Assembly (NCBI GenBank): GCA_947644545.1
Contig: CANRZW010000002.1
Coordinates: 62,001-126,000 of the forward strand
DNA: 64,000 nucleotides
Reading direction: 5' to 3'
Source: an uncultured Lachnospiraceae bacterium
Lineage (GTDB): Bacteria > Bacillota > Clostridia > Lachnospirales > Lachnospiraceae
Under the pieces are notes generated by a model, which worked only from the letters and a program-made list of their open reading frames with translations, did not search any database and had not been told where the DNA came from. Made by a program: the position numbers and the translations under genes. Below are positions 55,340 through 63,861 of the stretch, in pieces; the stretch's first letter is position 1; each line of letters begins with the position of its first letter.

Positions 55340-55708
55340 ATGGGATGTTTGGGAAATTTGATCTGGTTTTTGTGTGGAGGAATCCTGCAGGGGTTGTCAT
55401 GGACGTTTGCCGGTCTGCTGTGGTGTATAACGATCATCGGGATTCCGATCGGGCGGCAGTGTTTTAAGTTTGCCTCCGTGGCGTTCTTTCCTTTTGGGAA
55501 GGAAGTACAGTATGGCGGCGGGACCATATCGCTTCTGGCGAATATCGTGTGGCTGATCGTCAGCGGGATTCCGCTGGCAGTGGGAGCGACGATAAACGGC
55601 CTGCTGCTTTGTATAACGATCATCGGTATTCCATTTGGCCTGCAGTGCTTTAAGATCGCAAAACTTGCACTGATGCCTTTTGGTGCGACGATCGTGAGAA
55701 ACAGTTGA
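55340..55708 (+). CDS. YccF-domain inner membrane protein
   Basis: 122 residues from the ATG at 55340 (AAAGGA 10 bases upstream). Two YccF repeats are visible: LWCITIIGIPIGRQCFKFA and LLCITIIGIPFGLQCFKIA, each with the conserved TIIGIPxGxQxFKxA and a following FPFGK or MPFGA. It is a small integral membrane protein of unknown function, often next to transporters. It follows the permease by 48 bases. Confidence 0.9.
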   Translation: MGCLGNLIWFLCGGILQGLSWTFAGLLWCITIIGIPIGRQCFKFASVAFFPFGKEVQYGGGTISLLANIVWLIVSGIPLAVGATINGLLLCITIIGIPFGLQCFKIAKLALMPFGATIVRNS

Positions 55709-55786
55709 GTATGAGAAGCAGTTGAGTATGTGAAGCAGCTGATCATGTGCGGCCGGATGGGGCAGTATATTTTTCATGCGCGGAAA

Positions 55787-55814
55787 CTATCTTTTTGTTG
55801 ACTGGCAGCGTTAT
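55787..55814 (+). promoter_or_regulatory. ECF-type promoter box A, upstream of the sigma gene
   Basis: CTATCTTTTTGT, five bases, GGCAGCGTTAT. It matches box B (57450) and box C (50606) with the same spacing. It sits 120 bases before the ECF sigma gene and is the probable autoregulated promoter. Confidence 0.65.
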
Positions 55815-55936
55815 ATTGATAGAAAGAGCATTTCGGGAAACGGAATGCAGAAGCGGGATGCACAAGTAGAAGGCAGGAACAGAATGCAGAAACAGAGTGC
55901 AAAGACCAGTACATACAAAGCGAGGGGATGTCCGGT

Positions 55937-56449
55937 ATGGACAGAGATTTTTTGCTTGTGCAGAAAATGCGCATGGGAGACGAAAAGGCGATCGAGATTT
56001 TTGTGGAAAAATATTATCCCCGGATTTTGTCTTACTGTCAGGTGCATATCGGGGATCATGGTTATGCGGAGGATATGACGCAGGAAACTTTTGAGCGGTT
56101 TTTCCGATCGTTGAAGCAGTACAGGCATTATGGAAAGGCGGCCAACTACCTGTATGTGATCGCCGCCAACACGTGCAATGACTATCACAGGAAGCATAAG
56201 GAGATCGCGACGGAGACGATGCCGGAGCAGGCGGATACGCGTGCGGACAACACAGAAGAGCGGTTGGATGTGCAGATAGCTTTCAAACGGCTGCCGGAGG
56301 AGGTGCGCGAAGTTGCGGTACTCTATTTTCTGCAGGAACAGAAGCAGAAGGATATTGCGGTGATGCTGGGAATCGGCCTGCCGCTTGTAAAGTACAGGAT
56401 CAGACGGGCACGGGAATTGCTGGCCGGGTATTTGGAAGACGGGGAATAG
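55937..56449 (+). CDS. ECF-type RNA polymerase sigma factor
   Basis: 170 residues from the ATG at 55937, which has GAGGGG 9 bases upstream; the ATG at 55928 touches that site. Region 2: FVEKYYPRILSYCQVHIGD and YAEDMTQETFERFFRS. Region 4: LPEEVREVAVLYFLQEQKQK, then DIAVMLGIGLPLVKYRIRRA. No anti-sigma gene is next to it, which is unusual. The same promoter-like box lies before this gene and before the ABC operon at 57625, so those genes probably form its regulon. Confidence 0.92.
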   Translation: MDRDFLLVQKMRMGDEKAIEIFVEKYYPRILSYCQVHIGDHGYAEDMTQETFERFFRSLKQYRHYGKAANYLYVIAANTCNDYHRKHKEIATETMPEQADTRADNTEERLDVQIAFKRLPEEVREVAVLYFLQEQKQKDIAVMLGIGLPLVKYRIRRARELLAGYLEDGE

Positions 56450-56574
56450 TGTTTTCCTGGGAATCGGCCGCTTTGGAGTGCTATACTTAAGGAAAGTGAC
56501 GAGTGAGCGACTCGCAGTCAGAAAGCGAAGCGAAGAAGAAAGGCAGTATTGATCAAAACGGGGGAGGAATTATT

Positions 56575-57336
56575 ATGGCCAGTGTATACGACAGGGCAGA
56601 TATTTATGATCTGCTGGAGGATGAAAGCAGATACGAGGTATACAAAAAACATTGGGAGATTGTATTGCAGGGCAAACCGGTGAAAACGTTGCTGGATGTG
56701 AGCATCGGTTCCGGTAATGTGACGCTGCCGTTGGCGGAGCTGGGAGTTCGTCTGTACGGTTCTGATCTGAGCGAGACGATGTTGGCGCGGTGCAGGCAAA
56801 AGGCACAGAAGAAAAATGTGGATATAGAAGTGAAGTGCTGCGATTTCCGTTCGGTTTCCGAACGGTTTTCGGAGAGATTTGACTGTGTCGCCAGCACGGG
56901 AAATTCCCTGCCATATGTGAGCAATGAAGATGTCCTGGCGACGCTTGGGCAGATGGACCGGCTGGTGAAGCCGGGCGGATATCTGTATTTTGACGTGCGC
57001 AACTGGGATAAGATCCTGCGGGAGCAGAACAGATTCTACCTGTACAACCCGTTTTTTGACGGGGATACGAGGGTCAATCTGATCCAGGTGTGGGATTATC
57101 ACGAAGACGATTCGATGACGTTCCACCTGCTCTATACTTTTGAGAAGGACAACAGGATTTTCCAAAAGGAGAAATTCGAGGAGCATTACATTCCGGTCAA
57201 AAGAGAACTGCTGCTGCATAAGCTGAGGGAACTGCGCTATGAAGATATTAAGATCATGAATTTTCCGGCGTGTCTGCAGAGGGAGGATGTGGATGAGACA
57301 GACTGGTATTGTGTGATTGCGAGGAAGGGCGAGTAA
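56575..57336 (+). CDS. SAM-dependent class I methyltransferase
   Basis: 253 residues from the ATG at 56575, with GGGGGAGG 7 bases upstream. Motif I is LLDVSIGSGNVTLPLAELG (DxxxGxGxxT type), motif II LYGSDLSETMLARCRQKA, post-II CCDFRSV, and FDCVASTGNSLPYV. It resembles small-molecule methyltransferases of the UbiE/Methyltransf_25 kind. The substrate is not evident. It follows the sigma gene by 125 bases. Confidence 0.85.
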   Translation: MASVYDRADIYDLLEDESRYEVYKKHWEIVLQGKPVKTLLDVSIGSGNVTLPLAELGVRLYGSDLSETMLARCRQKAQKKNVDIEVKCCDFRSVSERFSERFDCVASTGNSLPYVSNEDVLATLGQMDRLVKPGGYLYFDVRNWDKILREQNRFYLYNPFFDGDTRVNLIQVWDYHEDDSMTFHLLYTFEKDNRIFQKEKFEEHYIPVKRELLLHKLRELRYEDIKIMNFPACLQREDVDETDWYCVIARKGE

Positions 57337-57381
57337 TATTTCATTATAATAAGCTATAGTCAAAAAGATCTGATCTTAGAG

Positions 57382-57430
57382 AACCTCTGCGGCCTGAGCG
57401 AAAGCGATAACAGGGCAGCAGAGGTTTTTT
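57382..57430 (+). terminator. Intrinsic terminator after the methyltransferase
   Basis: A 9-bp perfect stem AACCTCTGC (57382-57390) with GCAGAGGTT (57418-57426) and the T run to 57430. Confidence 0.9.
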
Positions 57431-57449
57431 GCTGTTCTTTTTTATGCGG

Positions 57450-57477
57450 CTATCTTTTTGTGATTTGCCAGCGTTAT
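57450..57477 (+). promoter_or_regulatory. ECF-type promoter box B, upstream of the ABC operon
   Basis: CTATCTTTTTGT, five bases, GCCAGCGTTAT. It lies just after a terminator and about 150 bases before the operon start at 57625, as expected for a promoter of the ECF sigma factor at 55937. Confidence 0.65.
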
Positions 57478-57483
57478 TATAGA

Positions 57484-57519
57484 TATAGTAAACGAAATTT
57501 CTAATGTCATTGATTATAG
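57484..57519. repeat. Short palindromic repeat, related to 62973-63075
   Basis: 36 bases with inverted ends TATAGTAAACGA and TCATTGATTATA (9 of 12 pair). The core AAACGAAATTTCTAATGTC is identical to the reverse complement of the left arm of the larger repeat at 62973. It may be a deletion form of a MITE-like element. It lies at the expected start of the box B transcript. Confidence 0.6.
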
Positions 57520-57624
57520 AAAGCGCTTTTCAAAGAGACTGCGTCCGGCGGCTTGCTGTGTCTGCAGGAGCCTGACAGACAGGACGATCATAATCTGTCA
57601 AGAGGACGATATGGGGGTGCATGT

Positions 57625-58389
57625 GTGAAAAAAACAGACAGACAACTCAAAGAAAGACTGCGGCTGCAGGAGAATGCCCTGTCACCGCCGCACAGGGGAG
57701 AGCACTTGCAGGAGGTAGTCCGCAGTGCAAAAGCGGCATTCTATGAGGGAGAAGGCGGCGATATCCTGACGGGAGCGGAATTTCTCTACCAGCAGGCCGG
57801 CTATATACGTAAACGGTGGTGGGTGCTGCAGGGAGTGGTCCTGGTGGCTCTGTGTATGCTCATCAGATATATGGAAGGAAATTCTTATGAGCAGCGGATC
57901 ATGGGAGTCGCGGCGCCGCTGTTTGGCGTTCTCCTGCTGCCGGAGCTGTGGAAGAACCGGGAAAGGAACGCAATGGAAGTGGAGGGAGCAGCCTTTTACT
58001 CGCTGCGGCAGATCTATGCGGCCAGATTGTTCGCATTTGCAATGATTGATGTGCTGATGCTGACAGCTTTTTTTCTGGTGAATGTGGGAGGCGGGCAGCT
58101 TGTGCCGGAAGAGATCATGCTCCAGTTCTTCCTGCCGCTGACAGTGACCTGCTGCATCTGTTTCCGCACGCTGTACAGCAGGCGGGCCTGCCCGGAAGTA
58201 TTTGCCGTGTTTTTGTGCCTGCTCTGGTCCGGAATCTGGCTGCAGGTGGTACTGCTGGGGAATCTCTATGATAAGGTGTCCGTGCCGGTCTGGTATGGCG
58301 TATTGGTGACGGCATTCTGTTACCTGCTTTACTGTATTTACAGGGGGCAGAGGAATTGCAGGGCAGTCCTGGAAGAGACGGAAGGATAG
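57625..58389 (+). CDS. Membrane protein of an ABC exporter operon
   Basis: 254 residues from a GTG at 57625, with GGGGG about 8 bases upstream. A cytoplasmic N-terminus of about 70 residues with helical character is followed by six hydrophobic segments in three close pairs. It has no family that I recognise; position (before an ABC ATPase and a large permease) suggests an accessory subunit. Its 3' end, ETEG and stop, has been copied into the tandem array that follows. Confidence 0.65.
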   Translation: MKKTDRQLKERLRLQENALSPPHRGEHLQEVVRSAKAAFYEGEGGDILTGAEFLYQQAGYIRKRWWVLQGVVLVALCMLIRYMEGNSYEQRIMGVAAPLFGVLLLPELWKNRERNAMEVEGAAFYSLRQIYAARLFAFAMIDVLMLTAFFLVNVGGGQLVPEEIMLQFFLPLTVTCCICFRTLYSRRACPEVFAVFLCLLWSGIWLQVVLLGNLYDKVSVPVWYGVLVTAFCYLLYCIYRGQRNCRAVLEETEG

Positions 58390-58514
58390 AAAGAGACGAA
58401 AGAATAGAAGGAGACAGAAGGATAGAAGGAGACGGAAGGATAGAAGGAGACAGAAAGATAGAAGGAGACAGAAGAATAGAAAGAGACGGAAGGATAGAAG
58501 AAGATGGAAGGATA
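58371..58514 (+). repeat. Eight-copy 18-bp tandem repeat (minisatellite)
   Basis: Eight units of 18 bases with consensus GAAGGAGACAGAAGGATA, without gaps, at 58371, 58389, 58407, 58425, 58443, 58461, 58479 and 58497, and a decayed ninth. The first unit is the end of the preceding gene; each later unit keeps the reading frame and the TAG. Several units contain AAGGAG, a ribosome-site word. The array lies directly before the ABC ATPase gene. Confidence 0.95.
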
Positions 58515-58531
58515 AAAGGAGGCGGGGGATT

Positions 58532-59413
58532 ATGAAACTGGAAATAGAAAATCTGACAAAGAAATTTCAGGATGTGGCGGCGGTTGACGGGGTATCCTGT
58601 ACTTTGACGACAGGGGTCTATGGGCTTCTGGGCGTGAACGGCGCGGGGAAGACCACGCTGATGCGGATGCTGTGCACCCTGTTGAAGCCGACGGAAGGAA
58701 GGATCTTGTGGGACGGGAAAGATATCTTTGAACTGGACGGCGCATACCGCAGAGTATTGGGGTATCTGCCGCAGGATTTCGGCTTTTATCCGGATTTTAC
58801 GGTCAGGGATTATCTGCGCTATATCAGTTCCATTAAGGGACTGCGGCCGGTGGCAGCCAGACAGCGGACCGCGCTTTTGCTGCAGCAAGTGGGACTTGAG
58901 AAGGCGGAGAACAAGAAGATGAAGAAGCTGTCCGGCGGCATGAAGAGGCGGGTGGGAATCGCCCAGGCCATGCTGAATGATCCCAGGATCCTGATTCTGG
59001 ATGAGCCGACGGCGGGGCTTGATCCCAACGAGAGAATCCGCTTCCGCAATCTGATCAGTGAGCTTGCACAGGACAGACTGGTGCTGTTATCCACGCATAT
59101 CGTGTCGGACATCGAGTATATCGCCAATGAGATCCTGTTGATGAAAGACGGGAAGATCTGTATTGCCGGTACGACGGAAGAACTGACCGCCGGAATGCCG
59201 GAGCAGGTATGGCGGGTGAGCGTGCCGCGAAATGAGGCAGCTTCCTACACGAAACGATACAAGGTTTCCAATATCAAGACCCTGCACGGGGAAGCACAGC
59301 TGCGGATTCTGTCTGTGGAAAGGCCGGCGGATAATGCGGTTTTGGAGGAAGCCGTGCTGGAGGATGTATTTTTGCACTATTTTGGGGAAAGGGCCGGTGG
59401 CGGAGAGGAATAG
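58532..59413 (+). CDS. ABC exporter ATPase
   Basis: 293 residues: Walker A GVNGAGKTTLMRML, Q-loop LGYLPQDFGFYPDFT, signature LSGGMKRRVGIAQAM, Walker B ILILDEPTAGLDP, switch STHIVSDIE. A C-terminal 80-residue regulatory tail. Typical of ABC-2 exporters, including bacitracin-type. GGAGG and GGGGG precede the ATG. It should energise the permease at 59504. Confidence 0.92.
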   Translation: MKLEIENLTKKFQDVAAVDGVSCTLTTGVYGLLGVNGAGKTTLMRMLCTLLKPTEGRILWDGKDIFELDGAYRRVLGYLPQDFGFYPDFTVRDYLRYISSIKGLRPVAARQRTALLLQQVGLEKAENKKMKKLSGGMKRRVGIAQAMLNDPRILILDEPTAGLDPNERIRFRNLISELAQDRLVLLSTHIVSDIEYIANEILLMKDGKICIAGTTEELTAGMPEQVWRVSVPRNEAASYTKRYKVSNIKTLHGEAQLRILSVERPADNAVLEEAVLEDVFLHYFGERAGGGEE

Positions 59414-59503
59414 AATCGACGTTGGCGAGGATCAGGACCGGTGTCGGAGCGGACTAGGGCCGGCGGTGAAGCGGATTAGAACTGACAGGTATGGAGGATG
59501 GCG

Positions 59504-60805
59504 ATGAATCAGAAAATTCCATATAAAAGCATGCCGCCCAAAAGAGTGCGGCATAAGAAAATAACAGATCGACATAACGGAAAAGAGCAGATCTACTATG
59601 AGATCAGGAAGGTTTTGTCCGGGACAAGGAGCAGGATGGCATTTCTACTGCTGGCGCTGGTACTGGGCATTACGCTTTATTTCGCTCTTGGCGTGGAGTA
59701 TGTAAATGAGGCGGGTGAATCCGAAAGGGGACCGGCGGCAGTGGCCAGCCTTCGGGCAGCGCAGAAAGCGTGGAGCGGTTATCTGGAGGAGGAGACGATC
59801 CGACAGGTGATCGCGGAGAACAGGCGCATCAATGAGACGCCGGAGGGCAGATCGGAACAGATCAAAGAGAGTAATATTGCCTACGGCTGGAAACAGGGCA
59901 TAGCGGAAATACGCAGTCTGTTGAACTGTTCCTATGCGGAGGCGTTCCGCACATATGACTATTACCGGGCGGATTCTTTGACGGAAGAGGCGGCGGGAGC
60001 CTTCTATGAGAACAGGACAAGACTCTTGCAGGAGTGGCTTGCGGATGAGGCCGGTGATCAGTATTTGGAAGCGGAAAAGGTATATCTGATCGGAAAGTAT
60101 GAGAGCCTTGAGACGCCATTTTACTATGATTATCGGAAGGGGTGGACGCAGCTGTTTACATTTGCGCCGACGGTGGTGATGATCACCATGCTGTTTCTGG
60201 GCTATCTGGTGGCCGGCATTTTCTCCAATGAATTCGTCTGGCGGGCGGATGCGGTGTTCTTCGCTTCCTGCCACGGAAGAGACAGGGCGGTGGCGGCCAA
60301 GGTGTGGGCCGGAGTCGGGATCGTCACGGCGGTCTACTGGATGGTGATGCTCATCTACAGCGCTGCGGTGCTGGGCTATCTGGGTGCGGACGGCTGGAAT
60401 TGCCCGGTGCAGACGGAGCAGGGGGATTGGAAATGTTTCTATCACCTTACGGTCTGGCAGAAATATGTGTTGATCGCAGCAGGCGGCTATGTTGGATGTC
60501 TGTTTATGGCGGGCCTGTGTATGCTGGTATCTGCCAGGGTAAGATCCGCCGTGCCGGCGGTGATGGTGCCCTTTGTGCTGATCTTCCTGCCGTCTTTTCT
60601 GGGGAATCTGGAAAGTGCGGCAGTCAATAAGATTCTCGGGTTATTGCCGGACAGACTGCTGCAGGTGGGCACTGCGCTGGGTTACTTTGACCTGTATACG
60701 CTGGGCGGCCGGGTAATGGGAGCGGTGCCCATCCTGCTTGTGCTGTACGGGATTGGTGCGGCTGCGGTGCTGCCGGTTGTCTACTGGTGTTTTGTCCGGT
60801 CGTAG
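59504..60805 (+). CDS. ABC-2 type permease with large outer loop
   Basis: 433 residues from the ATG at 59504 (GGAGG 6 bases upstream). One helix near residue 45, an outer loop of about 150 residues rich in Glu and Tyr, then five to six helices from about 220. The arrangement is that of ABC-2 permeases with an extended first loop. It overlaps the convergent blaR1-like gene by 25 bases. It is probably co-transcribed from box B. Confidence 0.8.
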   Translation: MNQKIPYKSMPPKRVRHKKITDRHNGKEQIYYEIRKVLSGTRSRMAFLLLALVLGITLYFALGVEYVNEAGESERGPAAVASLRAAQKAWSGYLEEETIRQVIAENRRINETPEGRSEQIKESNIAYGWKQGIAEIRSLLNCSYAEAFRTYDYYRADSLTEEAAGAFYENRTRLLQEWLADEAGDQYLEAEKVYLIGKYESLETPFYYDYRKGWTQLFTFAPTVVMITMLFLGYLVAGIFSNEFVWRADAVFFASCHGRDRAVAAKVWAGVGIVTAVYWMVMLIYSAAVLGYLGADGWNCPVQTEQGDWKCFYHLTVWQKYVLIAAGGYVGCLFMAGLCMLVSARVRSAVPAVMVPFVLIFLPSFLGNLESAAVNKILGLLPDRLLQVGTALGYFDLYTLGGRVMGAVPILLVLYGIGAAAVLPVVYWCFVRS

Positions 60806-62469
60806 GAGGAATCGCCGTCTTCCTCCGGGGTGGAGAAGAGACTGACTACGGTGCCGTCTTCGGTTGTCGCGACGACGGTGGAGATGCAGCCGTACCGGTC
60901 GCGGTGGACGACGATATCCAGACTGCCGTTCATATTGGACTGCCAGATTTTGTTCAGCTCATCGGCGAAACTGTGGACCGGGCTGCCCTGATAGAGAAAA
61001 AAGCCGTTTTCGTTTTTGGTCAGGCCCCAGGATGCGTATTCTTCGGCTTCGGTCTCCGAATCGAGGCAGAGGGTATAGCTGGGGGCAAAGGCATTCTTTT
61101 CCACATGAAATTCTGTGGCCAGAGCTTCCCGAATCTGCTTAGCCATCAGGTCGGGATCGCCGGTGGTGTCCGCCTTTAAGACGGCCAGGATCGTGTCGTC
61201 TGCCCGTTTTCCGGGATTCCTGCCAAGCGCGATATCGCGGGTCAGAGAAACCTTGAAGGCCCATCGGGAATCGGGACTCCCGTAATAGCAGGTACTGCTC
61301 AGGCAGGAGTCAAAGGGCGCCTGCCCGCCGGTAGCGCACACCACGGTACTGCAGGTAAGCAGCAGGGAGACGGCGCACAGCATGAGGAGGGACGTCCTTT
61401 TGTAGCGCAGTACGTGCTGGATCCTTCTCTCCACCTCTGTCTTGGAAAAGGCGCTGTACAGGAGGGGAGAACGGCTGGCGCTCACGGCCATGGCAAGGAG
61501 GCTGCAGGCATAGCTTTGTCTTGCGTCTTCCTCCCGGCAGGTACGCAGTACGGCTTCGTCGCAGGCAGTTTCCAGATCGGATGCCAGGCATCCGGCCATC
61601 AGCCAGACAAGCGGGTTAAACCAGTTGAGGCAGAGCGTGGCCAGCATGGCCGCCTTAACCCAGTTATCCCGGCGTCTGATATGCATGGTCTCATGAGCCA
61701 GGATGTGGCGCAGCATCTCCGTATTCCCAAAGTCCATCCGTGCCGGCAGATAAATACGGGGTGAGAGAAGGCCGCACACGAGAGGGGAGGCGATCTCGTC
61801 ATTGGTAAAGACCAGGATATGTGCCATCTGCATCTCGCGCAGGAGCGTATTGACGGTTTCATTGTGCTCCACCAGCAGGCTTTCTCTCAGCCTCCGGACA
61901 TAGCGTTGTCTTTGCAGCAGCAGGAGGAGCGCCGTAACGATGACGCCGGACAGATAGAAGACCGGCAGCAGGGTTCGCAGTGAATCATGTCTGTAGAAGA
62001 AAGGCAGGAGGTCCGCTGACAGGACAGTGGAGTGATCTGTTGCGTTTTCCGTTGACTGGGAGATGACAAAGTCGGTATCTGCAGTCAGACGGGAATCGGC
62101 CGTGGCGGATGCACCCGGCATACTTGTGACGATGGCATCGTTTGTGCCCGCGTCTTCTGTGACGGAAGCAAGCTCCGTATCCATGGGCAGATATCCCGTA
62201 GAGGGTTCATTGTAGGCGACGGCTTCTGCGGAAACAGTGACGCTTGTGACGGCAGGCGCTGAAAGCAGGCCGGGAGCCTTCACGCTGAGCGGGCTGCTTA
62301 AGGAGAAGGGGACGAGAAAGCGGACGATCACCAGTCCCCACAGAAGGGGGAAAACATAGCCCGGCAGTCTCTTTTTCAGAAACAAGCGCAGCGCCAGCAC
62401 CATGAGCAGCAGCACACTTCCGTAAAGCATCATAAAATGTAAGGGCATGGAAAATCTGAAATGTAACAT
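60781..62469 (-). CDS. BlaR1/MecR1-like M56 membrane metalloprotease
   Basis: 562 residues. Three N-terminal helices, a long outer Thr/Ala/Ser-rich loop (about 70-160), a fourth helix (172-186), then the cytosolic M56 protease domain with zinc motif HETMH (259-263) and the downstream Glu in ETACDEAVL. One more helix (about 345-370) leads to an outer C-terminal domain of about 190 residues, which is not a recognisable penicillin-binding sensor. It should sense a signal and cleave the BlaI-type repressor encoded 1 base upstream. Confidence 0.88.
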   Translation of the reverse strand: MLHFRFSMPLHFMMLYGSVLLLMVLALRLFLKKRLPGYVFPLLWGLVIVRFLVPFSLSSPLSVKAPGLLSAPAVTSVTVSAEAVAYNEPSTGYLPMDTELASVTEDAGTNDAIVTSMPGASATADSRLTADTDFVISQSTENATDHSTVLSADLLPFFYRHDSLRTLLPVFYLSGVIVTALLLLLQRQRYVRRLRESLLVEHNETVNTLLREMQMAHILVFTNDEIASPLVCGLLSPRIYLPARMDFGNTEMLRHILAHETMHIRRRDNWVKAAMLATLCLNWFNPLVWLMAGCLASDLETACDEAVLRTCREEDARQSYACSLLAMAVSASRSPLLYSAFSKTEVERRIQHVLRYKRTSLLMLCAVSLLLTCSTVVCATGGQAPFDSCLSSTCYYGSPDSRWAFKVSLTRDIALGRNPGKRADDTILAVLKADTTGDPDLMAKQIREALATEFHVEKNAFAPSYTLCLDSETEAEEYASWGLTKNENGFFLYQGSPVHSFADELNKIWQSNMNGSLDIVVHRDRYGCISTVVATTEDGTVVSLFSTPEEDGDSSYDRTKHQ

Positions 62470-62470
62470 G

Positions 62471-62824
62471 TTATTTCGCCTCCTTGATCATACGGGAAAG
62501 CCTCTCGGCATCTTCTTCCGAGATTCCCTGATTTTTCAGAAATGATGAAAAAAACAATTCACTGGAACCGCCGAACATCTTGTCGATCAGCTGCTCGGTC
62601 TCACTGCGCGCCACTTCGTCTCTGGTGACCAGAGGCGTGCAGAGAAAGCCCGGATCTTCGCGGCTGACAGCTTCCTTTTCGATACACTTCTTGATCACCG
62701 TGTAGGTGGTGTTCTTGTTCCAGCCGATGCGCTGTGACAGTACGTCCACGATATCGCGGGCTGATTTCGTGCCCTGTTCCCAGAGCACTTCCATGACTTT
62801 CAATTCTGAGTCGAATAGTTTCAT
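62471..62824 (-). CDS. BlaI/MecI/CopY family repressor
   Basis: 117 residues from the ATG at 62824 (GGAGG 11 bases upstream; a TTG at 62831-62833 abuts the site). Winged helix: LKVMEVLWEQGTKSARDIVD, then IGWNKNTTYTVIKKCIEK, the recognition helix of BlaI. A C-terminal dimer helix follows. It represses the operon by binding the two palindromes at 62900 and 62931 and is inactivated by the M56 protease downstream. Confidence 0.92.
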   Translation of the reverse strand: MKLFDSELKVMEVLWEQGTKSARDIVDVLSQRIGWNKNTTYTVIKKCIEKEAVSREDPGFLCTPLVTRDEVARSETEQLIDKMFGGSSELFFSSFLKNQGISEEDAERLSRMIKEAK

Positions 62825-62899
62825 AGTAATCAATCCTCCATTCTGGCTTAATTTGCCGCTTGGTCATCTTCATTCTCTATTCTGTCGATTCCAGCCTGT

Positions 62900-62948
62900 A
62901 GACTATTGTAATAGTCTGCTGATTGGTTATAGACTATCACGATAGTCT
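62900..62948. promoter_or_regulatory. Twin operator for the BlaI-type repressor with promoter
   Basis: Two 18-base perfect palindromes, AGACTATTGTAATAGTCT (62900-62917) and AGACTATCACGATAGTCT (62931-62948), exactly 31 bases apart, three helical turns. On the minus strand a TTGACA (62959-62954) gives a -35, and the -10 (17-base spacing) falls inside the second palindrome. Confidence 0.88.
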
Positions 62949-62972
62949 GCGCGTGTCAAGCAGAAAATATTT

Positions 62973-63075
62973 TATAGTTAACGACATTAGAAATTTCGTT
63001 TTCGGCCTTGCAGGAGCTACCGTATATGGCTCCTGCAAGAGTTGGAAACAGAAATTTGTTATGTCGTTTACTATA
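62973..63075. repeat. MITE-like 103-bp inverted repeat
   Basis: Ends TATAGTTAACGACAT and ATGTCGTTTACTATA. About 27 of the outer 31 bases pair. The centre is a perfect 11-bp stem CTTGCAGGAGC (63007-63017) with GCTCCTGCAAG (63029-63039) and an 11-base loop. There is no coding capacity. Shares a 19-base core with the repeat at 57484. Confidence 0.8.
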
Positions 63076-63171
63076 GATACTTGTTATAGTCCGAATTTCC
63101 ACATATAATTTCAATGTGGCTGTATGGACTGTGTACAGTATGAGACTTGAAAGAACGGAGAAATGTGGATC

Positions 63172-63861
63172 ATGAACAGAATTCTGATTATAGATGATGA
63201 CCGGTCTCTTTTGGAGCTGCTGCAAAACTGTATGTGTGGGTTATATAAAGTGGATACGGCGTGGAATGGGCAACAGGGGCTTGATAAGCTGTCACGGACA
63301 AAATATGATCTTGTGCTGCTGGATGTGATGCTGCATGGTGAAAATGGTTTTGAAGTCCTGGGGGAAATACGGAAACTGTATGCGGTTCCTGTGATTATGC
63401 TGACTGCAAAAAATTCTCCGTCAGATAAGGTAAGCGGCCTGGAAATCGGTGCAGATGATTATGTAACGAAACCCTTTAATATGGAGGAACTGCTGGCGAG
63501 GGCTGCGTCCCAGATTCGGAGGAATACGGTGTTAAAGAATGGAATTTTACCGCAGGAAGAGATTTGTTTCGATAAGATTACGATTGTTCCGCAGATAAAA
63601 GGAATATTGAAAGAAAACAAAGAAGTGCTGTTGACCGGAAAAGAATTTGACCTGTTGTATTTTCTTGCCTCGTCTCCGAAGCGTGCTTATACAAAAAAGC
63701 AGATTTATAAGGCTGTATGGAAGAATGATTATGTCTATGACGATAATAACATTATGGCATTGGTCAGCAAGATCAGAAAGAAAATAGAAGATGATCCGGA
63801 AAATCCGAGGATAATACAGACAGTCAGGGGCGTCGGCTACCGCTTTGGAGGAGGGCAGTAA
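63172..63861 (+). CDS. OmpR/VanR-type response regulator
   Basis: 229 residues from the ATG at 63172 (MNRILIIDDD); the ATG at 63163 is only 2 bases from GGAG, so either start is possible. Receiver: acidic pair in IIDDD, phospho-acceptor D51 in LVLLDVML, T in VIMLTAKN and K in DDYVTKPF. C-terminal winged helix: LLTGKEFDLLYFLASSP and RTVRGVGYRFG-like ending QTVRGVGYRFGGG. Transcription regulator of a two-component pair with the following kinase. Confidence 0.93.
   Translation: MNRILIIDDDRSLLELLQNCMCGLYKVDTAWNGQQGLDKLSRTKYDLVLLDVMLHGENGFEVLGEIRKLYAVPVIMLTAKNSPSDKVSGLEIGADDYVTKPFNMEELLARAASQIRRNTVLKNGILPQEEICFDKITIVPQIKGILKENKEVLLTGKEFDLLYFLASSPKRAYTKKQIYKAVWKNDYVYDDNNIMALVSKIRKKIEDDPENPRIIQTVRGVGYRFGGGQ

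Noticed and set aside
58115-58888. 257-codon minus-strand frame with Ser/Pro/Leu repeats
   Set aside because: It is the antisense of the 18-bp tandem array and the flanking genes; the repeat explains the pattern.
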